Below are positions 27,064-35,306 of a DNA stretch of 64,000 bases, piece after piece. The stretch comes from an uncultured Lachnospiraceae bacterium (GTDB taxonomy: Bacteria; Bacillota; Clostridia; Lachnospirales; Lachnospiraceae). The stretch is from contig CAKRJY010000008.1 of the NCBI GenBank assembly GCA_934352055.1, forward strand, positions 53,684 through 117,683. The letters are read 5' to 3'. A model generated the notes under the pieces. It searched no databases. It saw only the letters and a list, made by a program, of their open reading frames with translations, and was not told the DNA's origin. Within the stretch, counting starts at the first letter, position 1. Every line of letters begins with the position of its first letter. The position numbers and the translations under genes were made by a program.

Positions 27064-28182
27064 TCAATACAGGATATGCAGCCATTTTATCTTCTTTTGC
27101 GCAAGCAGGAGCAGTTCTTCCAGCCCTATGGTCACGAGCAATACCGTCAAATACAAGCCTGTCGTATTCCAGACAGACCCGGTATATTTCCCGAGCAAAT
27201 ACTGCAGACCTTCCATGACCCCATAGTGTATGGTAAAGATCAGAATACTGAGCCTGCGCAAATGCCCACAGATCTTATCCGTCCATGTCCGGGATTTTTC
27301 TCCCAGTTTTTCCCAAAAATCCACGTTCAAAAGCCACTGCAGAAGGAAATAGGATGTCGGGATCAAAAAGAACATAGCCCCAAAACTCTGTCCCAGTCCC
27401 TTGTCACGGATGACATAGGCTTCAATGACCAGGAGTAAAAAACTGATCAGACTCGGCAGGGCAAAGTCCCTGCTGTTATTTTTTTGTCCTTCCAGTGTCC
27501 TTTTATAAGCGATCCACATACCCAGAGCGCAAAAGAAAAATCCATAAGTCAGTCCATTTCCATACCAGCCAAAAATACCGTAGATGGCTGAGTCAAAATA
27601 ACCTGTCACCTGCCAGCCATCGGTGATACTGCAATATTCCAACCTTGCCACCGTAAGCAAAAACCATGGTGCCGATAAGAGGAGACACAGGCGCGGTCCC
27701 AGATATTTTGTCAGGATAAAGACCAGTGGCATGGCCAGCAGGAGGGCTGTCATAAACCACATTGCCCCATAATAACCGCTCAGCCAGTATTTTCTGAACA
27801 GTGCCAAAAGCATCTTTGCCAGGCCTGCTATCCCACGGACATCTCCGCACTCCCGCCATGTCCGCGGCAAAACGACAGGCGCATAGATGACAAACCATGC
27901 GGTATATAAAGCCAAAATGCGCTTCATGTAATGTCCCAGCATGCGCCAGGACATCCCCTGTCCCAGATTGCCCGATATTTGCGCAAATATCTTTTCAAAG
28001 AACAAAAATGCAGTAATCTGAAAAAAGAGGGGATCTGCGATACGCGCTATGATGTCATCATAGACAAAGGCTGTCTGCCCTGTAAAAGGGCGCACATGGA
28101 TCGCCACGACAAGAATCGCCATGACAAATTTTGCGATATCAATCGCGCGATACTGTTTTCTTTCTGCTCCTGTATTGGTCAT
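27064..28182 (-). CDS. Acyltransferase-3 family membrane protein
   Basis: 372 residues with about ten helices. YRAIDIAKFVMAILVVAIHV opens the first helix, DPLFFQITAFLFFEKIF gives the second motif, and ILIFTIHYGVMEG lies near the C-terminus. The start is ATG 28182 (MTNTGAERK), which avoids overlap with the upstream gene; a longer frame to 28251 would add 23 polar residues. GC-rich compared with the 10-19 kb genes. Likely decorates the same glycan as its neighbours. Confidence 0.84.
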   Translation of the reverse strand: MTNTGAERKQYRAIDIAKFVMAILVVAIHVRPFTGQTAFVYDDIIARIADPLFFQITAFLFFEKIFAQISGNLGQGMSWRMLGHYMKRILALYTAWFVIYAPVVLPRTWRECGDVRGIAGLAKMLLALFRKYWLSGYYGAMWFMTALLLAMPLVFILTKYLGPRLCLLLSAPWFLLTVARLEYCSITDGWQVTGYFDSAIYGIFGWYGNGLTYGFFFCALGMWIAYKRTLEGQKNNSRDFALPSLISFLLLVIEAYVIRDKGLGQSFGAMFFLIPTSYFLLQWLLNVDFWEKLGEKSRTWTDKICGHLRRLSILIFTIHYGVMEGLQYLLGKYTGSVWNTTGLYLTVLLVTIGLEELLLLAQKKIKWLHILY

Positions 28183-28216
28183 TTTCTTATCTCTCGATCC
28201 GTCGGCTTTTCTAACA

Positions 28217-29284
28217 TTACTGAAATCCACATTTTTTGCAAAGGGCATCAATGCCCCGCTTCCAAAGCGGTGCCAGAAATCTGCTATATAATTTCTGCGC
28301 CGCCATTCCTACAAGCAGGCAGGTTACCACATAGACGACCAGCCAGCCCCAAAATCCTGCCACCGAATAATATGGATACTGCCCATTGATCTTGCCAAAA
28401 TACCAATAGACACCCATAACTGTCTCATGCAAAAGGAATACAAAGAACACACTCTTTGCCATGCGGTTGATAAGCGGCGACTGGTGGAGCCGCAATGCCC
28501 GGAAGAAAAAGAATACGGCAAGGCCCATGACAAATTGCAAGGGCGCATATTTGCCGATCAGATGCTTAACGACCAGATTGGCAGCATCGTCATTTGCCAT
28601 GACTCCCGGCATCTTGACATACCAGGAGTAAAAAAATGTAAACAGAAAGCCTGTCATATAAATGCCTGCCATCCATTTCTTCTCTGTCGGAAAGATCCAG
28701 CGCCTGTAATCGTCCCTGCGCAGATAGCCCATGACAAAATAGGTAAGCAGAAAAGCGACCAGGTCATTGACAAAATTCATCTGCAGGGTCACGCCATTGA
28801 TGACAAACCAAATGCCCAAGCCCAGACAAAGCATCCCATGCCAAAGCCGGGACAGCCGCTCCATCAGCCGGTTCAGCCATGGATAGACCAGAAGCAGGAC
28901 CATATAAGGTGCCACGAACCACCATGCCCCTCCCAAGATGTAGTCTTCCACAAACCAATTGCCGGAATGGAAGCCCCAAAGTCCCCGGATGGCCACAAAT
29001 CGGACGACATAAAGTGTCAGCACCTGCGCTCCAAACGTCAAAAACCGACGGATCACCGGGCGGTCTTTGCTTTCCAGCAGAAAATAAGATGTCAGAGCGA
29101 TAAATGCATAATCAGCCGTGATCGCTCCCCCGCTGGAGAGTAACAATCCCGGCGCTACATTCTTATGATAGTCCATATAGAAAACCCCATTATAGAGCAT
29201 CAAATGATAGACCGGAATCGTCAGCATCAAAAGAATACGGAGCAGTTCAAAGTTGGATTGCCGTTCTTTTTTCTCCTGCGTCAT
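28217..29284 (-). CDS. Acyltransferase-3 family membrane protein
   Basis: 355 residues, about ten helices. SNFELLRILLMLTIPVYHL is the start motif with its Arg and terminal His; the second motif is degenerate (AFIALTSYFLLESKDRP). The C-terminal KSVFFVFLLHETVMGVYWY fits the family. The ATG at 29284 abuts the gmd stop (TAAATG), so it is translationally coupled to gmd. This coupling suggests that it acts on a glycan made from the Gmd product. A plus-strand open frame here (28427-29143) is a shadow. Confidence 0.85.
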   Translation of the reverse strand: MTQEKKERQSNFELLRILLMLTIPVYHLMLYNGVFYMDYHKNVAPGLLLSSGGAITADYAFIALTSYFLLESKDRPVIRRFLTFGAQVLTLYVVRFVAIRGLWGFHSGNWFVEDYILGGAWWFVAPYMVLLLVYPWLNRLMERLSRLWHGMLCLGLGIWFVINGVTLQMNFVNDLVAFLLTYFVMGYLRRDDYRRWIFPTEKKWMAGIYMTGFLFTFFYSWYVKMPGVMANDDAANLVVKHLIGKYAPLQFVMGLAVFFFFRALRLHQSPLINRMAKSVFFVFLLHETVMGVYWYFGKINGQYPYYSVAGFWGWLVVYVVTCLLVGMAAQKLYSRFLAPLWKRGIDALCKKCGFQ

Positions 29285-30337
29285 TTATTCTGCCTTTAAC
29301 TTTGCTTCTCTTTGTGCAAGTTCCAAATCATGCTGCGCCATAATACGACACAACTCTTCATAACTGGTCTTCTGTGGATTCCATCCAAGCTTTGTTTTTG
29401 CCTTTGTTGGATCTCCCCAAAGATTCACGACATCTGTCGGGCGGAACCACTGTGGGTTTACGCAGACAAGCATCTTTCCTGTTGCCTTATCATAACCCTT
29501 TTCTTCCATACCTTCGCCACGCCATTCCAGTTCAATACCATCATTTGCAAATGCAAGTGTTGTGAATTCACGAACGGTATGCTGTACACCGGTTGCAATG
29601 ACATAATCATCCGGCTCATCCTGCTGCAAGATCAACCACATACATTCTACATAATCTTTTGCATAACCCCAGTCACGCAAAGAATCTAAGTTGCCAAGCT
29701 CGAGATGATCCTGCAATCCACATGCAATACGTCCTGCTGCAAGCGTAATTTTTCTTGTAACAAATGTCTCTCCACGTCTCTCTGATTCATGGTTAAACAG
29801 AATACCGTTGCATGCAAACATGCCATAAGCTTCTCTGTATTCTTTCATCATCCAGAAACCATACTGTTTTGCAACTGCATATGGGCTAAATGGATGGAAT
29901 GGTGTATTCTCATTCTGTGGAACTTCTTCTACTTTTCCATATAATTCAGATGTAGATGCCTGATAAATACGGCATGTCTTATCCATACCAAGCATATGTA
30001 CTGCTTCCAAAATACGAAGCACACCAAGTGCATCCACATCTCCTGTATATTCTGCTGCATCAAAAGATACACCTACATGACTCTGTGCAGCCAGGTTATA
30101 AATTTCTGTTGGTCGAACTTCATTTACCACGCGGATAATGCTTGAAGAATCTGAAAGGTCTCCATCATGTAATTTGATTGCATCTTCTGCAATCAAATGA
30201 TCGATACGCTCTGTTGTAGAAACAGAAGAGCGACGGATAATTCCGTGAACCTCATATCCCTTCTCCAATAAAAATTCTGCCAGGTAACTTCCATCCTGTC
30301 CGGTAATACCGGTAATCAGTGCTACATTCTTACTCAT
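29285..30337 (-). CDS. gmd: GDP-mannose 4,6-dehydratase
   Basis: 350 residues, extended short-chain dehydrogenase. TGITGQDGSYLAEFL binds NADP. IYQASTSELYG holds the catalytic Thr/Ser and Glu. SPYAVAKQYGFWMMKEYREA gives the YxxxK pair, with the long NHESERRGETFVTRKI loop specific to Gmd. It converts GDP-mannose to GDP-4-keto-6-deoxymannose. The downstream product depends on the reductase; the neighbour at 32309 points to GDP-D-rhamnose. ATG 30337 follows AAAAGGAGAACAAG. The 122-base leader contains a GCGCA-CAT-TGCGC inverted repeat (30364-30376). Confidence 0.95.
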   Translation of the reverse strand: MSKNVALITGITGQDGSYLAEFLLEKGYEVHGIIRRSSVSTTERIDHLIAEDAIKLHDGDLSDSSSIIRVVNEVRPTEIYNLAAQSHVGVSFDAAEYTGDVDALGVLRILEAVHMLGMDKTCRIYQASTSELYGKVEEVPQNENTPFHPFSPYAVAKQYGFWMMKEYREAYGMFACNGILFNHESERRGETFVTRKITLAAGRIACGLQDHLELGNLDSLRDWGYAKDYVECMWLILQQDEPDDYVIATGVQHTVREFTTLAFANDGIELEWRGEGMEEKGYDKATGKMLVCVNPQWFRPTDVVNLWGDPTKAKTKLGWNPQKTSYEELCRIMAQHDLELAQREAKLKAE

Positions 30338-30459
30338 CTTGTTCTCCTTTTCATCGTTTCTATGCGCACATTGCGCTTTCTTTTACACATTCTGCAATGC
30401 TATACTTTTCACAATATTTATATATAACCATATTCCGTAGTATCATATCACAAAAAAGG

Positions 30460-32283
30460 TCATTTCTCTACCCCTATCACATAGCCATCTGCCTCAAAAT
30501 ACTGTAATCCTGTCTCTTTCGCAGACGGGAGTTCTGAAATATCAAAAAAGATATATATGATATCTTCAAACTTGTTTCCTTTTTTTCTTTCCTCAAAATG
30601 CTGATACGTTTTTTTGTCTGCCTGTGCGCTCATATCACGGCTCATATATGTCACATTAAGAGACATGTGATGGGCAAGCGCATACTCTTCCAAAACACAA
30701 GAGGTCTGCGGATCACATTCTATACCAAACTGTGTCGGTGGGTAAAAAACAATTTCATCTTTGCCTTCTCCCAACGTATCCCAGACAGGATCTGTTAAAT
30801 ATTTTTGATATCCTGCCGTCATTAGCTCTGTCTTTGTCTTTTTCGTATTTTTTTCTATGCCAGCCGATACATACGCATAAGCTTCCTGTTTATACAATAT
30901 CCCCGGCATCAGATCATACATTTGCAGAAAAATAAGACCAATCCATAAACCATATACATATGTTTTCTTCCAATTTTTTGTCAAATGAACCATGCCGTAA
31001 AGTCCAAGGGCAAGCAGTCCATAATAAACCGGCCAGATCAGACGCCCCGTAGAGCGGAATACACTAAGTGCCTGATATATGATATCCGGATATGCAATAT
31101 GATATAGCGTCTTTGTCCCGCATGTCGCCGTTGGAGACAATGCCAAAAACGTAAATATGACCATTCCAAGAAAAATACTAATTCCCCAGGAAGCGCTTGT
31201 TTTTTCTATTTTTCCCCGCAGCATCCGCGCGATGCCATACACGATACATAATGCCAGTAAAAATATTACGCCAACGCCCAGATAGGCAAATCCCTCTTCC
31301 TGCCATCCGGAGATTGTCGGCAATGCCGGCAAAAGCGAGGAATAATTCTGCGTCGAAAACAAATAATTTCTATGATGAATGACACACAAATCGTTTCCCG
31401 GATTCACAAACTGCAACAAATTAAAAGACAGATCTTCCAGTCCTGTTGTGGCTGCAGATACATCTCCGTAAAAATATCCCATCAGATAGCAAACCAATAG
31501 CAAACAGCCAAGCGCCACAGGTACCTGCACCAATATTTTTCGAAGCAGCACTCTGCGCATATCTTTTGATTCTGCCAAAAATTCCTGCAGCATACTGCAA
31601 AGCCAGATACCCAAAATCATTGGTGTAAAATAGGCATTGATCATCGCAGACAAGCACAATAGAACAATCCAATGTATCGTATAGCGCTTTCCTTTTTTTC
31701 GCAAAACATCTCTAAAGCTCCACAGGCAAAACGCAGCGACAATCAAAAAATGTGCAGATAGTGCCGTGTGATAAAAGGCTCTTTTTTGCATAACCGGAGA
31801 TATCACAAAAAAGAAAGCTCCCAAAAGACAGAAACTGCTTTTCTCAGAAAACGCCCGCACAAACAGTGCGCCAAATCCTCCCATCAGGGCATAGCACATC
31901 AGTTCAAACAATCCAAAATATTGAAACTTTGCCGGAAGTAGTGGTGATAGCAGCTTACATACAAACGCAAACAGCGGAATCGAATCCGTATATACGATGG
32001 ATACCGGCTCACTATAAATGCCATCCATAAGTCCCAGCGGGAAGTGCCATGCACTCTGTCGGTAAAATTCCCAGCCCAGATAATGCTGCGTCAGATCCCA
32101 TAGTCCTTCCGTCTGCGAGGAATCTAATAACCATGCGATATTGGTAACTTTTATAACGTCAATGCCATAAATCCATACAAAAACCAGGCTGCCTAATAGA
32201 CAACCCAGTCCAAATACAACATATGGATTTGACCACTTTTTTCGTATTTTCATCTTCCTATCTTTGTTCTCACACCGTTCCAC
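30460..32283 (-). CDS. Polytopic membrane protein, DUF6311-like (GT-C-type)
   Basis: About 607 residues with around 11 helices in the first 470 residues and a soluble C-terminal part. The first external loop, including HYLGWEFYRQSAWHFPLGL, and later YTDSIPLFAF match the pattern I know for DUF6311, a family with GT-C-like architecture. A role in sugar transfer from a lipid-phosphate donor is inferred. The start is uncertain: GTG 32283 has AAGG eight bases upstream, ATG 32253 (MKIRKKW) is the alternative, and a TTG at 32301 also opens the frame. Lies between gmd and the reductase gene. Confidence 0.8.
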   Translation of the reverse strand: MERCENKDRKMKIRKKWSNPYVVFGLGCLLGSLVFVWIYGIDVIKVTNIAWLLDSSQTEGLWDLTQHYLGWEFYRQSAWHFPLGLMDGIYSEPVSIVYTDSIPLFAFVCKLLSPLLPAKFQYFGLFELMCYALMGGFGALFVRAFSEKSSFCLLGAFFFVISPVMQKRAFYHTALSAHFLIVAAFCLWSFRDVLRKKGKRYTIHWIVLLCLSAMINAYFTPMILGIWLCSMLQEFLAESKDMRRVLLRKILVQVPVALGCLLLVCYLMGYFYGDVSAATTGLEDLSFNLLQFVNPGNDLCVIHHRNYLFSTQNYSSLLPALPTISGWQEEGFAYLGVGVIFLLALCIVYGIARMLRGKIEKTSASWGISIFLGMVIFTFLALSPTATCGTKTLYHIAYPDIIYQALSVFRSTGRLIWPVYYGLLALGLYGMVHLTKNWKKTYVYGLWIGLIFLQMYDLMPGILYKQEAYAYVSAGIEKNTKKTKTELMTAGYQKYLTDPVWDTLGEGKDEIVFYPPTQFGIECDPQTSCVLEEYALAHHMSLNVTYMSRDMSAQADKKTYQHFEERKKGNKFEDIIYIFFDISELPSAKETGLQYFEADGYVIGVEK

Positions 32284-32308
32284 GCAACGTACCTTCAGCA
32301 ATCGCTTT

Positions 32309-33268
32309 CTAGCGCATATATTCTATCATGTCCGTTAGCGTCTGGCGCAGCGGAATCTCCGCTTTCCATCCAATATCCTGACAAATCTTTGCTGCAGAAC
32401 CGATTACCCTCTGATTGTCTCCCGGTCTGACAAAATCCGGATTAACTCTTGTTGTAATCTCTACACCAACAATGTCTGCTATTTCTTTTACTACGTCCGC
32501 TAGAGAAACACCTTTTTCTCCACAAATGTTATAAACTTCACCGGTCTTTCCCTGCATCAGTAACTGATAATAAGCACGAACCACATCACGAACATCTACA
32601 AAGTCTCTTATAATAGACGTATCGCCCGTCTCGATTTCTCCGCTTTTTGCACCACTCTTTTGAATATCTAAAATACGACGCACAAAACTTGGGATAACAA
32701 ACCGCTCATCCTGAAACGGTCCCATATGATTAAACGAACGCGTCAACATAATCTGCATCCCAAAACTGTCTGCTAACACTTTTGCCATCATTTCCTGTGA
32801 AACTCTGGCAACCGCATATGGATTCACCGGAACCAGCGACATATCCTCACGTAGCGGCAATTCGTCCTCTGATACATTTCCGTATTCTTCCGAAGATCCC
32901 ACCGATAACACACGGCAATGGCACAAATCATGCTTACGCAATGCTTCTGTTACATGCAAAAAAATACTGGTATTGTTGCTAAAACACTCTGCCGGATGCT
33001 GCCAGCTGTATGCAACACTCGAAAACGATGCCAGATGCAAAATATAGTCTGGCCGAAATGATGCAATCATTTCCTCCACGGCTTCCTGATCCAGCAAATT
33101 AACCTGCAAAAATGACATAGAAAGTGTAGGCTCATATGCATCAAGCGCAAACTTTGGTGGATTGACATCCACACCTAACACCTCATATTCCAGCTTATTT
33201 TCATATAAATAGTTCAAAAAATGACGGCTCACAAATCCGGAAAAACCGGTAATAAGCATTTGCTTCAT
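32309..33268 (-). CDS. rmd: GDP-4-keto-6-deoxymannose reductase-like SDR (Rmd-type)
   Basis: 319 residues, extended short-chain dehydrogenase. The dinucleotide motif TGFSGFVSRH is at 7-16, LSVGSSEEYG holds the catalytic Ser near 125, and Y151 lies in NPYAVARVSQE. The family's catalytic Lys is replaced by Arg (R155, codon AGA). Sequence layout and the neighbouring gmd suggest reduction of GDP-4-keto-6-deoxymannose to GDP-D-rhamnose. The Arg substitution could reduce or change activity. GtrA-like and polyprenyl-phosphate transferase genes lie immediately upstream. Confidence 0.82.
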   Translation of the reverse strand: MKQMLITGFSGFVSRHFLNYLYENKLEYEVLGVDVNPPKFALDAYEPTLSMSFLQVNLLDQEAVEEMIASFRPDYILHLASFSSVAYSWQHPAECFSNNTSIFLHVTEALRKHDLCHCRVLSVGSSEEYGNVSEDELPLREDMSLVPVNPYAVARVSQEMMAKVLADSFGMQIMLTRSFNHMGPFQDERFVIPSFVRRILDIQKSGAKSGEIETGDTSIIRDFVDVRDVVRAYYQLLMQGKTGEVYNICGEKGVSLADVVKEIADIVGVEITTRVNPDFVRPGDNQRVIGSAAKICQDIGWKAEIPLRQTLTDMIEYMR

Positions 33269-33274
33269 ATCTTA

Positions 33275-33745
33275 TTATTCTCCTTTAGCCTGTCCATCTT
33301 TATTTTCCAAGAAAATTTTTCTTGTCACAAAGTTGTACACCATAACAACTGCTGTCGCCACGATTTTTGCTCCTGCTGTCGCAAGTGTAGCACCGATGAG
33401 ATTGTGCAGCCACGCCCAGTTTGCATACACAAGATCAATACAGAACAGAATAATCAGTTCATTGATTCCCAATCCGATGACGCTCAATACCACAAAGATA
33501 GTAAATTCTTTTTTTCGATCCAAATCTTCACGGCGCTCAAACACATATTTCATGGAGAGAATATAATTCACAATCACAGAAATAACAAAACCGAAGAACG
33601 CACCAACGAGTGCCGCCTGCGATGTTGTCATCCCCACACTTGTACGAAGGAGTGTAGAAACTGCCATCGTAATCACAAAATCCACAATAAAGGAAATAAT
33701 TCCAACCACACCAAATTTTAAAATCTGGTCTATTAATTTTTTCAT
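33275..33745 (-). CDS. GtrA-like membrane protein
   Basis: 156 residues with four membrane helices (about 10-30, 45-65, 85-105, 115-140). LIDQILKFGVVGIISFIVDF is the family N-terminus. GtrA-type proteins are thought to help flip polyprenyl-phosphate-linked sugars. The GT2 polyprenyl-phosphate transferase at 33817 lies 71 bases upstream, the classic gtrA-gtrB pairing. ATG 33745 follows GGAAGG. C-terminal Lys-rich tail. Confidence 0.9.
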   Translation of the reverse strand: MKKLIDQILKFGVVGIISFIVDFVITMAVSTLLRTSVGMTTSQAALVGAFFGFVISVIVNYILSMKYVFERREDLDRKKEFTIFVVLSVIGLGINELIILFCIDLVYANWAWLHNLIGATLATAGAKIVATAVVMVYNFVTRKIFLENKDGQAKGE

Positions 33746-33816
33746 CTATGTATTACCTTCCTACTTACGATGCTATCGCATACGTATAATTTCTCTATTG
33801 CACAAATATCTATATC

Positions 33817-34533
33817 CTACTTATGAAATGCATCCTGCATGCGCACACCGATCAAACGGAACAAAGTCTTGATATAGCTGATGATAAATTTCAGCAATTG
33901 ACGCTTTGACTCACCATACATACGCTTTTGGAAATTGATTGGCACTTCACCAATTTTTAATTTCTTGTCGCGCTTATTCAATTTCAGGCGGAGCAATACT
34001 TCTTCCAGAACATCATAGTTTTCACAGGTAAGCTTTACCTTCTTTAATTGCTTGGTATGATACATACGGTAATCCGTCGACAAATCATTTGCATGTAAGC
34101 CCAGGCAAATACGGAATGCAAAGTTAAGCATATGTGACATAATCTGTGAAGACTTCGCATCGTTTGTCACGCCACCTTTTACATAACGGGAGCCAATCAC
34201 AACATCGCATTTGTCCTCAACGAACATTTTATGGATTGCCGGTATACATTTTGGCGGATGAGAACCATCACTGTCCATGATCAAAAACTTACTCTTATTT
34301 GCATATTTGATTGCTGTACGGAAAGCACCGCCAAATCCCGGTTCTTCCTGGTTAATATAGCGTGCACCATATTCTTCACAAACACCCTTGGTATTATCCA
34401 ATGGTTTCATGGTATCTACAACAAGAATTTCATATTCCTCGTTACACTTTTCTACTTCCTCAATAATCTGTGGCAAAAGAACACGCAAATTTTCTTCTTC
34501 TTTGTATGCCAATAAAACAACACTTATTCCCAT
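33817..34533 (-). CDS. Glycosyltransferase family 2, polyprenyl-phosphate mannosyltransferase-like
   Basis: 238 residues, a soluble DPM1-type domain: ISVVLLAYKEEENL, ILVVDTMKP, LIMDSDGSHPP near 90 (metal motif) and VIGSRYVKGG. Unlike the enzyme at 560-1516 it has no C-terminal membrane helices, which may be why a GtrA partner is next to it. It likely loads mannose or rhamnose on undecaprenyl phosphate. First gene of the transcript running left through gmd; ATG follows AAGGGAATATATT. No clear promoter found in the 268 bases to greA. Confidence 0.87.
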   Translation of the reverse strand: MGISVVLLAYKEEENLRVLLPQIIEEVEKCNEEYEILVVDTMKPLDNTKGVCEEYGARYINQEEPGFGGAFRTAIKYANKSKFLIMDSDGSHPPKCIPAIHKMFVEDKCDVVIGSRYVKGGVTNDAKSSQIMSHMLNFAFRICLGLHANDLSTDYRMYHTKQLKKVKLTCENYDVLEEVLLRLKLNKRDKKLKIGEVPINFQKRMYGESKRQLLKFIISYIKTLFRLIGVRMQDAFHK

Positions 34534-34716
34534 AATATATTCCCTTCTTTTATTTACAGGTTTTTATTTCAAACAATGTATAACAAATTTTACACATACA
34601 CTGCTATATTCTACCATCACTTCTACACTTTTTCCATATCTTTTTGTTCGTAAATCCCTTAAAAATGCCATATTTCAACACATAAAGCAAAAGATCGCTC
34701 ACAACCACACGCTCTG

Positions 34717-34725
34717 TGTTATACT
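34717..34725 (+). promoter_or_regulatory. Extended -10 promoter for GreA-type gene
   Basis: TGT followed by TATACT (34720-34725) is an extended -10; the -35 region is poor. A leader of about 70 bases contains CTGAC and GTCAG arms (34735-34771) that may pair. The rest of the 34534-34801 gap holds nothing else I can assign. Confidence 0.45.
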
Positions 34726-34801
34726 AAGTCTATGCTGACTCTTAATATGCCTTGTTTACTTTTGGTCAGCAAAATCATAATCATGCATAAGGAGTATTAT
34801 C

Positions 34802-35305
34802 ATGGGAGAACGTTTAACACCATCCGATGTAGAAAAAATAGAAAAGGAAATCGAACACCGCAAACTGGTTGTTCGAAAAGAAGCAATTGAAGCCGTAAAA
34901 GAAGCGCGCGCGCAAGGAGATCTTAGCGAAAATTTCGAATACTATGCTGCAAAGAAAGATAAAAACCAAAACGAAAGCCGCATCCGTTATCTGGAACGCA
35001 TGTTAAAAAATGCAACCATCATTGAGGATCACTCCACAAGTGACGAAGTCGGCATCAACACCATCGTTACGCTCTACATTCCAGATGACGATTGCGAAGA
35101 GACCTACAAACTTGTTACCTCTATTCGAAGCAGTTCTTTACGTGACATGGTCAGCATTGAATCTCCTCTTGGAAAGGCAATCCGAGGTAAAAAAGTAGGA
35201 GACACCGTAACCGTCGAAGTGGACTCCTCTTTTTCGTATGACGTTGTCATTCGAAAAATCGACCGCAGTGCCGGTGACGAAGATGATCAGATCCGCCGAT
35301 ACTAG
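34802..35305 (+). CDS. greA: Transcription elongation factor, GreA family
   Basis: 167 residues. An N-terminal coiled coil (1-75) includes ARAQGDLSENFEYYAAK, whose acidic tip (Asp and Glu of GDLSEN) enters the polymerase channel to promote cleavage of backtracked RNA. The C-terminal FKBP-like domain ends VEVDSSFSYDVVIRKI. ATG 34802 follows ATAAGGAGTATTATC. It may be a second GreA, since this one is a little longer than usual. It converges on the EamA transporter with only one base between stops and no hairpin in the gap. Confidence 0.9.
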   Translation: MGERLTPSDVEKIEKEIEHRKLVVRKEAIEAVKEARAQGDLSENFEYYAAKKDKNQNESRIRYLERMLKNATIIEDHSTSDEVGINTIVTLYIPDDDCEETYKLVTSIRSSSLRDMVSIESPLGKAIRGKKVGDTVTVEVDSSFSYDVVIRKIDRSAGDEDDQIRRY

Positions 35306-35306
35306 T

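Noticed and set aside
26030..27226. 398-codon plus-strand open frame
   Set aside because: It lies antisense to acyltransferase genes whose motifs are clear, its protein is low-complexity Gln/His-rich without a recognisable fold, and it has no ribosome site.
28427..29143. 238-codon plus-strand open frame
   Set aside because: Antisense shadow of the acyltransferase at 28217-29284; Lys/Gln/His-rich product with no domain pattern.
30364..30376. GCGCA-CAT-TGCGC hairpin before gmd
   Set aside because: Stem of only five pairs in a leader, no U-run and no paired sites; not enough to call an operator or attenuator.
34735..34771. CTGAC/GTCAG arms in the greA leader as a regulatory hairpin
   Set aside because: Arms of five bases separated by more than 25 bases are likely by chance.
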